From Apoderus coryli (lineage: Eukaryota > Arthropoda > Insecta > Coleoptera > Attelabidae), in the NCBI GenBank assembly GCA_911728435.2, contig OU452199.1:43411253-43475252 (forward strand): 64,000 nucleotides of DNA, written 5' to 3'. The stretch's first letter is position 1; every line of letters starts with the position of its first letter. Below are positions 1-11,289 of the stretch, piece by piece. Made by a program: the position numbers and the translations under genes. Under the pieces are notes generated by a model that worked only from the letters and a program-made list of their open reading frames with translations, was not told where the DNA came from and searched no databases.

Positions 1-230
1 GGAGGATATCATCTGTGATGTTAGTGAGAGCTGACACACAGTCGTGACCAGGTCTAAATCCGGACTGCATCTGCGGTAGTATGGAGTTGTTACTAATGTG
101 AGCTCTAAGCTGTTTGTCAATAATTTTTTTCAGTATTTTGGAAAAAGTAGGAAGTATACTTATAGGTCTAATATCTTTAAACTCTTTAGGATTTTGGACT
201 TTTGGAACTTTTGGACTTGCCAACTTCTGG
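1..230 (-). pseudogene. Non-LTR retrotransposon RT fragment (fingers region)
   Basis: Read on the minus strand, this is a piece of LINE reverse transcriptase running off the left edge of the window. It shows RPISILPTFSKIL followed by a QSGFRPGHDC motif, the usual order in the N-terminal fingers of Jockey/CR1-like RTs. No palm motif A or YADD is present because the window starts inside the gene. The open stretch carries no stop over about 75 codons, but upstream sequence is not RT-like, so the copy is probably 5' truncated. The intact enzyme would copy element RNA at a nicked chromosomal site. The clade is uncertain. Confidence 0.72.
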
Positions 231-1739
231 GGTATTCTGGGTCTTAGTGTGGTATGTTCAAATAAAGTGTGGCATCCGCGAATTTCTCATCTTTTCTTGA
301 TTTGGAATGAATTGATTTGAATGAACTAAAAATAATATTGGATTTTTTCAACAACCAGATGATTTTAGCAAAAATAAAATAAAATAAACTTGGGGAAATA
401 AAGTTTATGTTTAATTAAGCATCTGCGCGAGTGTCGGGTGTAAATAGATTTCGGATAATTACGGTATTGCGCGAATAATGAGTACGAGGTGTAGGATAGT
501 TTGTATGTTATTTAAGTTGTTGTTTTCTTTTCTAATGACTTTTCCTTAATGAAAAAAGTGACGATTTGGGACAATTTCAAAGAAGCTTCAACAAAACTAA
601 ACGTTTCCCTGCGCTGCATATGTTCAGTTATTTATTTACTTTTGGTGCCCACTGGGTTAGTCCATTTTTTCATATCTACCACCGACCACCCCTTAAAGAT
701 AAGTTTTTCAGTAGTTGTAAGAAAGCCGGTATGCAGTGAGTAAGTTTAGTTGTTTGTTTTATTAAAATATTAAAAATTCAGTAGTGTTTTATTATCAGTA
801 AAAAATGCGAGCAGTAGCAATACAAACTCATTTTGTGCACACACAAAAACAGCATATTTTACACTTGTTTTGATTGTCAGAAATCCCTGTTTTCATTGAA
901 GATTACAGTGAATAAGAGTGAAGATTAAAGTGAACACGTTTTATAGTTTTTGAAAGATAAAAACTACCCTATACATATGGCACGAAATCTCACAGTGCCA
1001 GTGGCGTTTTGTTACACAATTTAATTACTTAATATAAACTGTTTTACGACAAACATTCGTTGATTTATTGAAAATTTGTCCATGACATATTAAACTATAG
1101 ACTCATAGGAATGTGTCACTAAAATTATTAACAACAAAATATTGTTTCTATACCCCACCAGGAAAAATATGCCTAACCCGTTATATTACATATTAAATGA
1201 TATGGAGAGCTAAAAATAGTGTAGGTAAGTGCACACCCTCGTTGAAAACTCACGAGGCGCCCCTGCTGTTGCAAAATCCACTGGTGAATAGAATTTTTAA
1301 CGAATATTCTGACGAACATTCGTGAACTAAATTGAAAAAAATAGCATCACTCACATTCAAGTTCCATCTTTAATTAATTCCACGTTAGGTGTACGATCAT
1401 CGCTTCACCGAGTTTCTATGTAGGTACCTTCGTATAAATGTATATATTTCACACAGTGAAACTCCAATTCACCAAAATAATCCAGATGGTTGAATTTACG
1501 ACGTTTAAAACGAGACGGTATTAAATAAATGTTACACAAATCATTGTCTACAACTTTCAATAACGAAATGCGAATGTCTGTGGTATATGTAGGTATATGT
1601 GGAGGATTTGGTTAGATTTACGATTGGGAATTGTGTGTCTAATTCAATATACTTAATAATGCTACAATGTAAGTAAAATTTTAGTCAAATTGTTTAAAAA
1701 TGTTCTGTCATTCAAATTTAAAATGGTTCACTTAAAATA
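231..1739. other. AT-rich stretch without a recognised gene
   Basis: No convincing coding region. The only point of note is near 1198-1215, where ATGATATGGAGAGCTAAAA resembles the right end of the insert that ends at 50257, suggesting an old solo terminus of the same repeat family. Confidence 0.5.
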
Positions 1740-1749
1740 AGGAAAATTG

Positions 1750-1880
1750 ATTGCGCTCGCTGACGCTAAGTTAGAAGAAGCAGTACTTAATATATTCGAC
1801 GAGCAATCCGAGATCAGTACTAGGAAAATTGCGTTGCAGAACAACTCTTATGTGTGTGGAAAAGACTGAGAGGGGCTCGC
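1750..1880 (+). pseudogene. Possible DDE-transposase helix-turn-helix remnant
   Basis: A short frame reads LEEAVLNIFDEQSEISTRK, then IALQNN and, after a frameshift, VWKRLR. That resembles the N-terminal helix-turn-helix of insect Tc1/mariner-like transposases, where an STR(K/Q)IA helix precedes a VWRxL helix. The match is short and broken, and it directly abuts a LINE fragment. It could be chance or part of another repeat. Confidence 0.35.
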
Positions 1881-1894
1881 GTACTGAAAGATAA

Positions 1895-3310
1895 AGTGCG
1901 CGACTTACCTTTAAACCTGGGTAATCACTTTTTATCGACGTTTTCGGCCCCGATAACTAACGCTCACCAAAGGGACGCTTACATTACAGACCAATTTAGT
2001 CATTCTCGCCTAAATTTTAACCTTAATCACTTATGAAGAGTGCTACAATATAGTTAAAAATATGAAATCAAATGCTTGCGGTGTTGACGGCATCTCCTTA
2101 CTTATGATAAACCTGAGTCTCCATAAGATTTTAAAATATCTTGTGCATATAATAAATTCATGCATAGAGAGTGGATATTTCCCGACAGTATCTATGGAGG
2201 ACCGCAGTGGTGTGTCCTATTCCCAAAACTCAGTGCCCTGGATCGTTAAATGATTTGCGCCCGATCAGCTTACTGCCTATTATGAGTAAGTTTCTCGAAA
2301 AGGCAGTCGAAGTACAACTAACGCATTTTCTTAACACAAATAATATGAAAATCAATAAATATAAGTGATGACATAATTAAAAATGTTGATGTTGGGAGAG
2401 CCTCAGTCCTAGTACTCTTAGATATGTCCATGGTGAACCATGAGCTGCTGTGTGCAAAGTTGAAATACTATGGTGTTGCTGGCTCCGACCTGAACTTCTT
2501 TGTGTCCTATCTTTCGACACGTAAGCAGCTGGTTCGATTAGGTAACATTGCATTAGGTGTTCCCATCCTGGCCCCAATCCTTATTTTCGCATATATTTCG
2601 GATATTCCAAGGTGCGTTAAGTATTCAGAATTGCAGTTCTATGCTGATGATGGTCAGTCACTTTGATCCAACCGAGGTCAATGTTGCAAATACGCGGATT
2701 GATTATGAGCTTACTAATCTACGAACATATTGTAATAATCATAATCTTCAGATAAATCCTAACAAAACTCATATCGTTCTCTTTTCCCAAATTGCTAAAT
2801 ATGAGTCCTTGAAGGAAAATCTTAAACTAGAAGTTAATAACACATATCTGATGAAGCTAAGAATCTTGGATTAACTTTTGACAGGTTTCTTAGATTTGAC
2901 ACACATGGAAAGAATATCAATAGAAGGGTTTTCTCTTGTTTTAAAGTGCTGTATGCAAGTCGTAAAATCCTGAATTTTAAAGCCAGGAAAAAGCTGTGCG
3001 AGTCGGTAATTATGCCTGTTATTTATGCAATGACCGTATACTACCCTTGCCTGAATTATGGAAACAAGAAGAAAATACAGAAGATAATAAATAATTGCTG
3101 CCGCTTCACTTGAGGACTCAGGAAGTTTGATCATGTTTCCCTTAAAATAAAAGAGCTTCACTGGCTCAACGCGGAGAATACTTTTAATTGTTTGTTCCTA
3201 ACGTCCGTTAAAAGATTGATCAAAAATAACGTTCCACAATATTTGATCGGGAAACTTGTCTGGCTTAAATCTCAGTGCAGAAGATCTTTCCTTTTATGTA
3301 TCATCTAAAG
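1895..3310 (+). pseudogene. Jockey-like LINE reverse transcriptase remnant
   Basis: A decayed but nearly full RT domain. In order: a linker; the ACGVDGIS motif; PIPK and LRPISLLPIMSKFLEKAVE of the fingers; LLDMS with the motif A core deleted before NHELL; a damaged motif B (GVPILAPIL); LQFYADD of motif C; an INPNKTHIVLFS thumb segment; and a C-terminal region with KVLYASRKILN and VIMPVIYAMTVYYPC. Frameshifts and stops break it into at least five frames. The endonuclease is missing and no 3' tail is obvious. The family normally encodes EN plus RT. This is a dead copy. Confidence 0.8.
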
Positions 3311-3564
3311 TTTGTACAACTGCTTAAAAAACTATTTTTTTATATTATCAATTCATTATCAGTAAATTATAACGCAGCTCTAAAAATTGTTTGTTGTTAA
3401 TCTCGAAATATACGATTTCATGCAATGTGGGAAATGTTATAATTCCGACGAACATCAAATTAAAATGAATTGCTATCTAAAATATTATTTTAATTTAAAA
3501 TGTAAAATTATTCTAGCATTAATAAAAAAAATGTATGTATCTGCTACATGTTTGTACCTATATA
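3311..3564. other. Short AT-rich spacer
   Basis: No gene seen between the LINE remnant and the left end of the Tc1/mariner-type element. Confidence 0.5.
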
Positions 3565-3889
3565 CAGTGTGTCCACGGATTGATAATTGCGTTAAAAAGT
3601 TGCAATGGATTCTGTAAGGCGCTATTCTAAAATGTCATTAAGGAAGAGACCACTAGGAATTGGCAATTAGAGTAAATCTCACTTGCAAGGTATTTATACT
3701 GCTAATAAAGCAAAATCATTCAAAGCAAAATTTATACAAACTTTCGAAGAAAATGACGAGGAAAAACGGACTAATGCAATTTTTGGCTTGGCACTTTTTT
3801 ACAATCGGATTATCTAAAATTAAAAAAATAATCTATTATCAACTATAGCAAGACTTTTGCTTTACGTTTCCACAAATTTAGAAGGCCCT

Positions 3890-4280
3890 TTAATTTTGAC
3901 ATACACTTCATCCCGTGGTCGGAATCAGACAAATTATTGGGGGTCCTTATAGATTCTGAACTCAGCTGGGAGAATCATTTGGGCAGGGTGTGCAGCAGGC
4001 TCAATAGAGGCCTATTTGTTCTGCATTCTTTAAGGAGTTTATGGACAGACAGTCTTTGGTTTCTGTTTATTATGCCCTAATATATTGGACAATTGCTTAC
4101 AATATTACATTGTGGGGTAGTTGCGCGGAGTTAGACAGAGTTTTTATACTGCAAAAACGGGCGATTTTATGAGAAGTTTCCGTTGTACTCAGGCTATTTT
4201 AATTAATTTGCCAATCGGAGAATGTTTTTAAAAGAACAATAAGGAAATTTTTGACTAGGGACGCTTTTTACAGCCTGATA
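3890..4280 (+). pseudogene. LINE RT C-terminal remnant
   Basis: After frame changes this reads KLLGVLIDSELSWENHL, then CSRLNRGLFVLHSLR and a YYALIYW-like stretch. That is the region just after the RT palm in Jockey-like elements (the LGxxxDxxLxWxxH motif). Only this C-terminal part survives, with several stops. It lies inside the DNA transposon and runs toward an opposite-strand LINE. Confidence 0.6.
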
Positions 4281-4390
4281 GTGTTTTTGTGATTTCCTGT
4301 TTTTTATTGTAATTACTTATGTTTAGCGTGTTATGTGTTATTTTTTTTCCGCTCACGAAATCAGCAAGGGCAGCAAAAGAGGTACAAGGA

Positions 4391-6122
4391 TTTATTTATT
4401 TATTGTCATTACCAAAAAAAGTTTACACAAGTCATATTAAATATTAAAATATTGCATAACACAACATAAAAACATAGAAATGTATATAACTTAATCAAAA
4501 CAGAAACTCAGTGCTGAGGAATTCATCAATGGAGTAAAAAGCCTGGTCAATTAAGTAGTTTTTTAATCTATTTTTCAACATTGCAAGGCTCAGTGTTTTC
4601 AAACTATCTGGCAAATGATTATAGCATGTGGGACCATAATAATTCACAGAATTGCTGCTTCTACCCAACCTCATATATTCAGGAAGAATGTCATTTTTGT
4701 TTCTGGTATTGTGGTTGTGAACTTCATCATGCCTTATGTACAGATTGTAATTATTTTTCACATACATAATTGAATTGTAGTTATAGAGACACGGGAGTGT
4801 AATTATTTTACATTCTTTAAATTTAGGTCTGACATCCTCACTAAACTTTAAATCTGTCATTATTCGAACCACTCGTCTTTGGATTGCGAATACCCGACTA
4901 GCATGACAAGAGTGTCCCCAAATTGTCAAAGCATATGAAGCCACACTGTGAAAAAGGCCATAATATGCTGATTTCAAAACATTAAAAGAGACTTCACCCT
5001 TCAAGCTTCGCAACATGAACACAACCTTAGACAACTTGGCAATGGTAACCTCGACATGACCCGCCCAGGTTAGCTTTTGGTCCAAAGTGACACCCAAAAA
5101 CTTTACCAGACCATCAGAAACAGCAACATCCGTCTCACGTAATGTAAATATTTTAGTAGCTGTTTTATTGGCATTCATACAGAGTTTGTTAGCTGCAAAC
5201 CAGTCAGCAGCCCTCGACTGTGAATTAATCATATTTGTGTCCAGAACATAGTTGAATCGTCTGCAAACAATGTCAGGTCAGAGCATGGCAGATGTAGCGG
5301 TAAATCATTAATGAAAATCAAAAACAATAGAGGTCCGAGCACCGAGCCCTGTGGGACACCACAAGAGCTCAACAAGGGCTGAGAAGACTTTGACTCAAAC
5401 ATCGTTACGACATTCCTACTAGTGAGATAGGAACTCAGCAAACGAATCGAATTCGCACTCATACCGTATCGCTCCAGTTTACCCAAGAAGATATCGTGTG
5501 AGACGCAATCAAACGTCTTTGTTAAATCAAGAAAAGAAGCCCCCACAAGCCTTCAACTCTCAAAAGCGGTTATAACGCTATTTGTAAAGTTTTCTATAGC
5601 TGAAACGGTGTTAAGTTTCGGTCTAAATCCAAATTGTTTCGGAGAAAATTAATTATTTCTTTCAAAATAGTTGGCTAATTATTTAAAGAGTATCTTTTCA
5701 AAAATTTTGCCTAGAACAGGCACTATAGAAATAGGGCGATAGTTGTTCAATTCATCTGGAGATCCTTTTTTGAATAACGGTATAATTTTGCTAAATTTCA
5801 GACAACTCGGAAACATACCGGAGGAGAGCGCCAAATTAATCAATATTGTCAATGGTATAATTATTACATCCTTAATATATTTAATGATTACGATATTCAA
5901 ATCAAAAATGTCTTTCGAGCTTTTATTTTTAAAAGAGTTTATTATATCTCTCATCTCAATAAAAGATATTTCATTAAACTCAAAATTGTCAGGAATGTCA
6001 ATAGACAACAAATCCAGTGGACTGATATTTGAGGATAAGTCATGGGTTAAAGTTTCCGCAATACTGGTAAAATATGTATTGAAATCATCAGCAGTAAGAT
6101 TTGTTAATGTTCTTAATGGATG
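4391..6122 (-). pseudogene. LINE (Jockey/CR1-like), 5'-truncated, almost complete RT
   Basis: On the minus strand, open frames cover the linker and RT: NNYRPISIVPVLGKIFEKIL (about 5740), [14 protein letters not shown] as motif A (about 5520), [19 protein letters not shown] as motif B (about 5350), LFADDSTMF as motif C (about 5250), VKFLGVTLDQKLTWAGHVE and a 150-residue C-terminal region ending near 4495. The copy has only one stop between 5546 and 5679 and a frame break at 5230, so it is fairly young. The 3' end is a (AAAT)n tail at 4391-4404. The endonuclease is absent, consistent with 5' truncation at about 6122. Confidence 0.85.
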
Positions 6123-6124
6123 TT

Positions 6125-6330
6125 CTTAAGACCAACATGAAGACGCGTGGCTTTTATTTATGGGACTATCTCAAGCAGAAAGTCTATGGGTACCCGTTGA
6201 ATAACAAAATGATTTGATTGATTTGAAACGCAGAATCAGAGATATACTATTCATGCCATTCCAATTCAAGAAATACAAAATGTTGAGCTATGTGTAATCC
6301 TTAATGGCAGCACAGTTCAATAACGTTAAT
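6125..6330 (+). pseudogene. DDE transposase C-terminal remnant
   Basis: The frame reads GFYLWDYLKQKVYGYP, close to the FxLWGYLKxxVY motif that follows the last catalytic residue in many insect Tc1/mariner-like transposases. After a frame change it continues HAIPIQEIQNVELCV. It lies between the TIRs at 3565 and 6647, so it is probably the tail of that element's own transposase. The catalytic triad is not visible; LINE insertion and decay removed the rest. Confidence 0.55.
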
Positions 6331-6844
6331 GTTATTATTTAGTTAATTATGTTTTTTATATTGTGAATAGAACGCTGTCTTGCGGTATTTCCCAACTGAA
6401 GAATCGGTAAGGATTCCGAACCAACTATAGTTTGTGTTATGCATTTTATCACGAACCTATTTGTTTTTTATATTAGTTAGTGTATTTTTCTCGCAGATAA
6501 TATTAAAAATTCATCAAGTACTGAGAGTGTTTTTTTCAATTTTTAGTTTTAGACCAAGCAAGGCTGATGCCCAAAATATCAAATTTCAACTCGGAACTTT
6601 TTGGTCATTATTTACACTTAACGTGCACTCGATCCCTGGACACACTGTACATGGTCTAACTAGATTTATTTTAATTATAACAGCGCCAGTTATTTGTGTT
6701 GTGTTTTAATGCAGTTTTATACAGGGATTTAACAATTTAATGCATATTAATAATGAACCTTTATTATCAAAATAAATAACGCCAGCAGAACCGTATAACT
6801 GTACCTATTATTTTAATTTCCTGGAAAGGGAAGTCCGAATGCCA
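6331..6844. other. 3' part of the DNA transposon and flank, no gene
   Basis: No coding sequence recognised. It includes the right TIR at 6632-6647. Confidence 0.5.
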
Positions 6845-6930
6845 TATGAGAAGGAAGCGAGATAATCTAGCTATCGCCCGATAACACTATAGCTAGCAAC
6901 TTGTCAAAAATATTTGAATATTTTAAGTAC
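6845..6930 (+). pseudogene. Tiny LINE RT fragment (YRPIT motif)
   Basis: A short stretch reads YRPIT, then with one stop ASNLSKIFEYF, matching the RT fingers motif YRPISLLxxxxKxxE. It stops abruptly at about 6930 and unrelated sequence follows, so it is an isolated scrap. Confidence 0.45.
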
Positions 6931-7059
6931 GATATACTTGGCGGTGAGCCAAGTTTTCTTTTTTCTTAGTGCTTTTCGATGTCCTGGATGGCGACGGAAA
7001 TCCGGTGGGAATATGTTGTGGTTAAGCACTGAGGTGACTAAGTAGTTATTTAACAGACA

Positions 7060-8395
7060 GATGGCAGTACGTTATACGGTGGATGTAGAGCTATTTACTG
7101 AAAGAAGGAAAAGCCCCAATCCCGGATTTCATACCAACAGAAATAGTAAATCTAGCAATACAAACAAAACCATACACACTTTTCTGCAAATGCTCAATGA
7201 ACTATTGATGAAACAGACTTTTCCTGAAAAACGGAAAAGAGCTAACTTAATATTTAAAAAAAACCTGGCAAACCAGCAGACAGCAAACCTACAGACCAAT
7301 GTGCCTCATGGATGCCATATCAAAGCTCTACGAAAAAATGATCAATAGCCGCATACAAAAAGAACTCGATGAACGGGAGGACGTCTCTCTAAATCAATAT
7401 AGCTTTAGAAGGGGAAGATCTACTCTTGATGCAGTCTCTAAAGTTAAAAAAACTGCTTGGAAAGCAAGAACGAATCATTAAAGGCACGGAAAGTGGTGTG
7501 CATTCATAGCTCTCAATGTCAGAAATGCCTTTAATTCGTCTCCGTGGGGAAGAATTATAGAGGGCCTAGAAAGGAAATATCCCCACTTATTTAATAAATC
7601 TGGTCAAGGACCTAAGCCTAAGCAGGAAGAAGAAGGATACGTTACGTGCGGAATACTACAGGGATCCGTGTTTGGCCCTCTCCCATTGATGGAAGGAGTA
7701 CAAACAATAGTATTTGCTGATGATTTGGGCATCTTGGTTATGGCAGACTGCAAGAACGACCTGGTTTACAAACTCGAGGTTTCCCTAGAAGTGGTACAAG
7801 ACTGGATGACACTAAATGGACTTGAATTAGCTAAAGAAAAATCAGAGGCAATAATTCTAGCAGAACCAAGATAGAGACAAGAAGTTGCGTTCAGTTTTGA
7901 TCCCTAAAAGAACAATCAAATATCTGGGAATAACTCTCGATAACGATTTACTCGAATCAGTAAAAAAGGCTGAGAAAAGAACCATGGCATTGCTACCCAA
8001 TATAGGAGAACCTGGATGGATCAAGAGGAGAGCACTCCATGGAGTAGTGATGTCAATAGTAACTACGCAGCCCCGAAAGATGTCAAAGGAAATCTCTTCT
8101 TAGAGTTTCCAGCGGGTACCGCGGAATTTCTGCCGAGGCACTGCAAGCGATTACAGGAATACCACTGGTGGACCTAATGGTAGAGAAAAAAAACCGGATT
8201 GTACGCTCAACGATAAGCCAGGAACCATGCACTAGAAAGAGCGCAAACTCTAGAATAAGATGGAAAAACTTGACGCAAAAAGGACAAAGACTCTGATCCC
8301 AAATCCATCAGGAGACGGCTGTTTATATATATCTGAAAATGTTTGACAAACAGGAAAACGACCGATGTGGATACGCGAAAGATTTGATAGGGCAA
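7060..8395 (+). pseudogene. R1/I-group LINE reverse transcriptase remnant
   Basis: Broken frames give an RT of the R1 or related type. SPNPG (from PGPDG) is followed by LLMKQTFPEKRKRANLIF, then ISKLYEKMINSRIQKEL and NQYSFRRGRSTLDAV, a motif B-like GILQGSVFGPLP, IVFADDLGILV as motif C, IKYLGITLD, and GYRGISAEALQAITGIPL, a thumb and post-palm signature of this group. Stops and frameshifts divide it into six frames. The endonuclease and 3' tail are not seen. The next LINE piece begins immediately downstream in another frame. Confidence 0.78.
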
Positions 8396-8945
8396 ACCAG
8401 ACAATTTTAACCCTGTTGAGAGTGTTAGATCCTCTATAGCCAACGTATCTGCCTTGGTGTACCACACAGACCCGTGCTTGGCCCCCTGTTATTTGTTTTG
8501 TATACAAATGATCTGCCTGGATTCGTGGGTCCTTGTTCGAGTATGCGGATGACACAATGACTTTGATTTCGGTGAAAGGCCGTAGCAAAGCACATTCGGA
8601 GGATAAGTGTCGGAGGATATGGAGAACTCCTTACATTTTATCCCAGGCAACACATGTTACTTGCCTATCAAAGTGGTGATACCGATTGATGATAAAACAC
8701 TTACCTGGCATTAACACAGTCTCATATCTAAGGTCAATAAGACTTGTTATCGCCTCATAAATTCAAGATCTGTCCTAGAGATGAACCAAATATTAAATTT
8801 CTACCATACCTTGGTGGAGGGCAGGCTCAGATATGTATTCTATTTGAAGTGCTAAACAAGGATGAACGAGTTGTTCCTTACATAGAAAAGCAGCCATTGA
8901 TCCTATTACTTTTATTTAATAACGTTTTTAGAATGCATAGACACC
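8396..8945 (+). pseudogene. Second LINE RT fragment (motifs B-C and thumb)
   Basis: The frame shows [19 protein letters not shown] (motif B) and [10 protein letters not shown] (motif C), then a degraded thumb with CYRLINSRSVLEMNQ and EGRLRYVFYL. The motifs are of Jockey type and differ from the R1-like copy upstream, so this is a separate element joined end to end with it. It has a one-base frame break between motifs B and C. Confidence 0.65.
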
Positions 8946-9394
8946 GAGACATATACTCGTACTATTGCAAATACAAAAAAACCCTATATCGATTTGACAC
9001 AGTTTTCTATCCAATTGTGTTGATTATATTCAAATTTTTTAAACAACTATTTACTAAAATAAGCTCGTTTCCCAATGCAAATGAAGTGTTGGTCGTACAA
9101 AAAACATACACAAGTCCTCTCGCTATACCGTCGCAATGTACGAAATTGTGAAAGGGCGTCGACGACGACGTCGCGGTAGGAATACTCAGACTGGAGTCTT
9201 AAATTGCATCTTCTGGAAATTGTGGTATGATAGAGATGAAGATAGAGAAGCCGGTTTCTCCTTTATGCATATAATATAAAAGTGATCGCATACGGAATTC
9301 TTAATGAAACATTTCGGATACATTGTATATTGTCTAAAATAGATATACGAAAAATAAGTGGGAAGTTTTTTTTTTTAAATATTAAAATATACAC
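8946..9394. other. Spacer with no recognised gene
   Basis: AT-rich. It includes a short GACGACGACGTCG tract near 9155. Nothing else supported. Confidence 0.5.
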
Positions 9395-9654
9395 CCAGAT
9401 CCAAGAATAATGGAAACGGTAAGAGTTACAATGTCAGTGAAATTAGGGAAAAGTAGTACATTTTAAACACATTTTAAATTGTGTTTTCAAAAGTAAACTA
9501 ACTTTAGCAGTTTTCGAGAATTTTTGAAAAAACTATTTTTTGCGATTTTCGTTTTTATTAATTTCTGACATTATTTTTACAGATATAAAAAAATTAAAAG
9601 CACTTTCATTTTGTTACTTTTTGAGGAAAATAAGATAGCGTTTACAAATTTTGA

Positions 9655-9690
9655 CTACGACGTTTCGTTTTCGAAAAACCATTATCAACT
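9655..9690 (-). ncRNA. Degenerate hammerhead-like motif in left foldback arm
   Basis: On the minus strand TTGATAA is followed by a hairpin (GTTTT, loop TCG, AAAAC) and GAAACGTCGTA. Core positions deviate from CUGANGA, so activity is unlikely. The same motif occurs at 12999-13034 and 25086-25130. Confidence 0.35.
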
Positions 9691-9773
9691 TCGTTTTTTT
9701 AAATACGGCCCTGGATTTCTTATTATTAAATTTAAAGCCATTTTCAATTAAAAAATAGGTGGTATATCACATG

Positions 9774-9789
9774 TAATGGTTTAAACAAG
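9774..9789 (+). repeat. 16-bp target-site duplication (left copy)
   Basis: TAATGGTTTAAACAAG occurs here and again at 10560-10575, exactly flanking the 770-bp ribozyme-bearing insert. The joined site matches the uninterrupted right foldback arm near 12900, which confirms an insertion. Confidence 0.85.
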
Positions 9790-9907
9790 ATGAAAATAAT
9801 TTCGTGGCAAAGCGGACTAAAATGTTGGCTTTACCTACACAAGGAATTTTGTTTAATTAAGCAGGGCCCCAGTCTAATTCGATAGAAACCAGACCGAGGC
9901 ATGGGTC

Positions 9908-9961
9908 GACAGGTACTGACGAATTCGTTTCGCTCTTGTTATGAGCTCGTCAGAGCACCAT
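9908..9961 (-). ncRNA. Type I hammerhead ribozyme, complete core
   Basis: Minus-strand order: GGTGCT (helix I), CTGACGA (core), GCTC with 7-nt loop ATAACAA and GAGC (helix II), GAAA (core), CG-AATT-CG closing helix III together with the A15.1-U16.1 pair, then UC and AGTACC (helix I partner). Helix I is six pairs including one G-U, and every conserved core base is present, including the G10.1-C11.1 pair. Predicted cleavage follows the GUC, between 9918 and 9917. Three-pair helix III hairpins are typical of hammerheads from animal retroelements, which may work better as dimers. The fold was paired by hand, not computed. Confidence 0.85.
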
Positions 9962-10437
9962 AGTCGCTGCCCATCACAAATATCGGCCTGCATTTAAGCA
10001 CAATAGGATACACAACAGTAGACACATGTAAACATATATCATCTACATGTACATAGTAATGCATATCCCATACCATGCAAAGACCGAACAAACTCAATGT
10101 ATAGGTAAAACCAGTCGTACAAATAGAAATAAATATAAATAAAAATAGTATGAACACAAAACGCTAGCAGGAGACCATTTTATCCTTCTGCCAGCATCTC
10201 CCAAATATTTGGGTTTCAGCAATGCTCGGACGGTGGTCTCCAAGCGTTCTGCCGTCGATGTTTAATGCCAAATAATGAAAAATTAAGAGGATTTCATGTC
10301 CGTAAATATAATAAATGAAAATAATTTCGTGGCAAAGCGGACTAAAATGTTGGCTTTACCTACACAAGGAATTTTGTTTAATTAAGCAGGGCCCCAGTCT
10401 AATTCGATAGAAACCAGACCGAGGCATGGGTCGACAG

Positions 10438-10482
10438 GTACTGACGAATTCGTTTCGCTCTTGTTATGAGCTCGTCAGAGTG
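10438..10482 (-). ncRNA. Second hammerhead copy, helix I disrupted
   Basis: The core, helix II and helix III are identical to the copy at 9908-9961 (CTGACGA at 10478-10472, GUC at 10445-10443). The upstream helix I strand is replaced at the inversion junction and now ends ACACT, so only ACT-AGT pairs remain. Cleavage is probably weak. Confidence 0.7.
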
Positions 10483-11104
10483 TAGGTAAAGCCAACATTT
10501 TAGTCCGCTTTGCCACGAAATTATTTTCATTTATTATATTTACGGACATGAAATCCTCTTAATGGTTTAAACAAGTTTTCAGTTTTTAGCTGTTATTTAA
10601 AATTATTCAAGAAAAATCGCCATAGTTTGACACTTAACTGACTGAATGCATAGTAGTAGGTTTTGCAAAAACATTCTTTCGTCGTTACTTTAATTATTTA
10701 ATATTATTTGACAATTTATTTCTGTCTCAGTACAACATTTATTCTGTACGCGATTTTTTAAATTTAGTTGAAATTTTTGTGCTCTTTGAAGTTATTAAGA
10801 AAACGCCTTTCTTAGATGAATGTTTTACGCAAAATAAGTGTCTAACCAGGGGCGTAGTGACCGGTGTTCCGCGTGTTCCACGGAACACGGGCCCGGTATG
10901 CTCAAGGGGCCCTGTACTGCGTTCTGCATCTTTTCTATATTAAATCCCTATAAATATTAGGATTTTTTTTACATTTATTTGACTTGATTAAAAGTTTTAT
11001 CACAAATTATATTGACTTCTTACAAAACAGAGGCTGACGAAGCAAATTCTTTGAAAAAAAAAACTAGAAATATTTGAAACATATTAATCATTTTGCCAAC
11101 AAAA

Positions 11105-11243
11105 ATTTTCAAATGTACTGATGCTCTTTGGAAACTACTGCAAAATAATCAGCAAAACCTTGAACAAGCATCAAAAATGCTTAATACTGCTCTTGAAAAT
11201 ATCAAAACACTTAGAAATAATTTTGCTTTGATTAAGTGATAAG
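11105..11243 (+). pseudogene. hAT transposase remnant
   Basis: A 45-codon open stretch reads KCTDALWKLLQNNQQ and continues to ENIKTLRNNFALIK before a stop. This heptad-like segment resembles the helical insertion region of ZMYM1-like hAT transposases found in insects. It lies inside a structurally supported hAT element, which favours the call. It is too short to prove. Confidence 0.4.
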
Positions 11244-11289
11244 CGAATCAATTAGATCAGTTATTTGATTATGCCTAATAATTATATGT

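Larger units (their letters stand above)
3565..6647. mobile_element. Tc1/mariner-type DNA transposon with nested LINEs
   Basis: Two ends match as inverted repeats. The left end is CAGTGTGTCCACGGAT at 3565-3580, and the right end at 6632-6647 reads CAGTGTGTCCAGGGAT on the opposite strand (15 of 16 identical). Each end is bordered by TA (3563-3564 and 6648-6649), the target duplication of the Tc1/mariner superfamily. A transposase C-terminal remnant lies inside at 6125-6330. LINE sequences fill most of the interior, and without them the element would be about 1 kb, so it is a decayed or internally deleted copy that later received insertions. The TIR pairing is seen directly; the family is inferred. 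Confidence 0.6.
9790..10559 (-). mobile_element. Hammerhead-bearing nonautonomous retroelement (retrozyme or Penelope-like)
   Basis: A 770-bp insert with a 16-bp target duplication. The first 166 bp (9790-9955) are repeated without visible change at 10315-10480, giving a 525-bp unit and a partial second unit. The last 80 bp (10481-10559) are the inverse complement of 10284-10364, so the copy also ends in an inversion. Both direct repeats hold a hammerhead ribozyme on the minus strand. Tandem ribozyme-bearing units flanked by target duplications are known from animal retrozymes, and Penelope-like elements also carry hammerheads in repeated termini. No protein is encoded, so it must have been mobilised by another element's enzymes. 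Which family it belongs to is not settled by this sequence. Confidence 0.75.
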
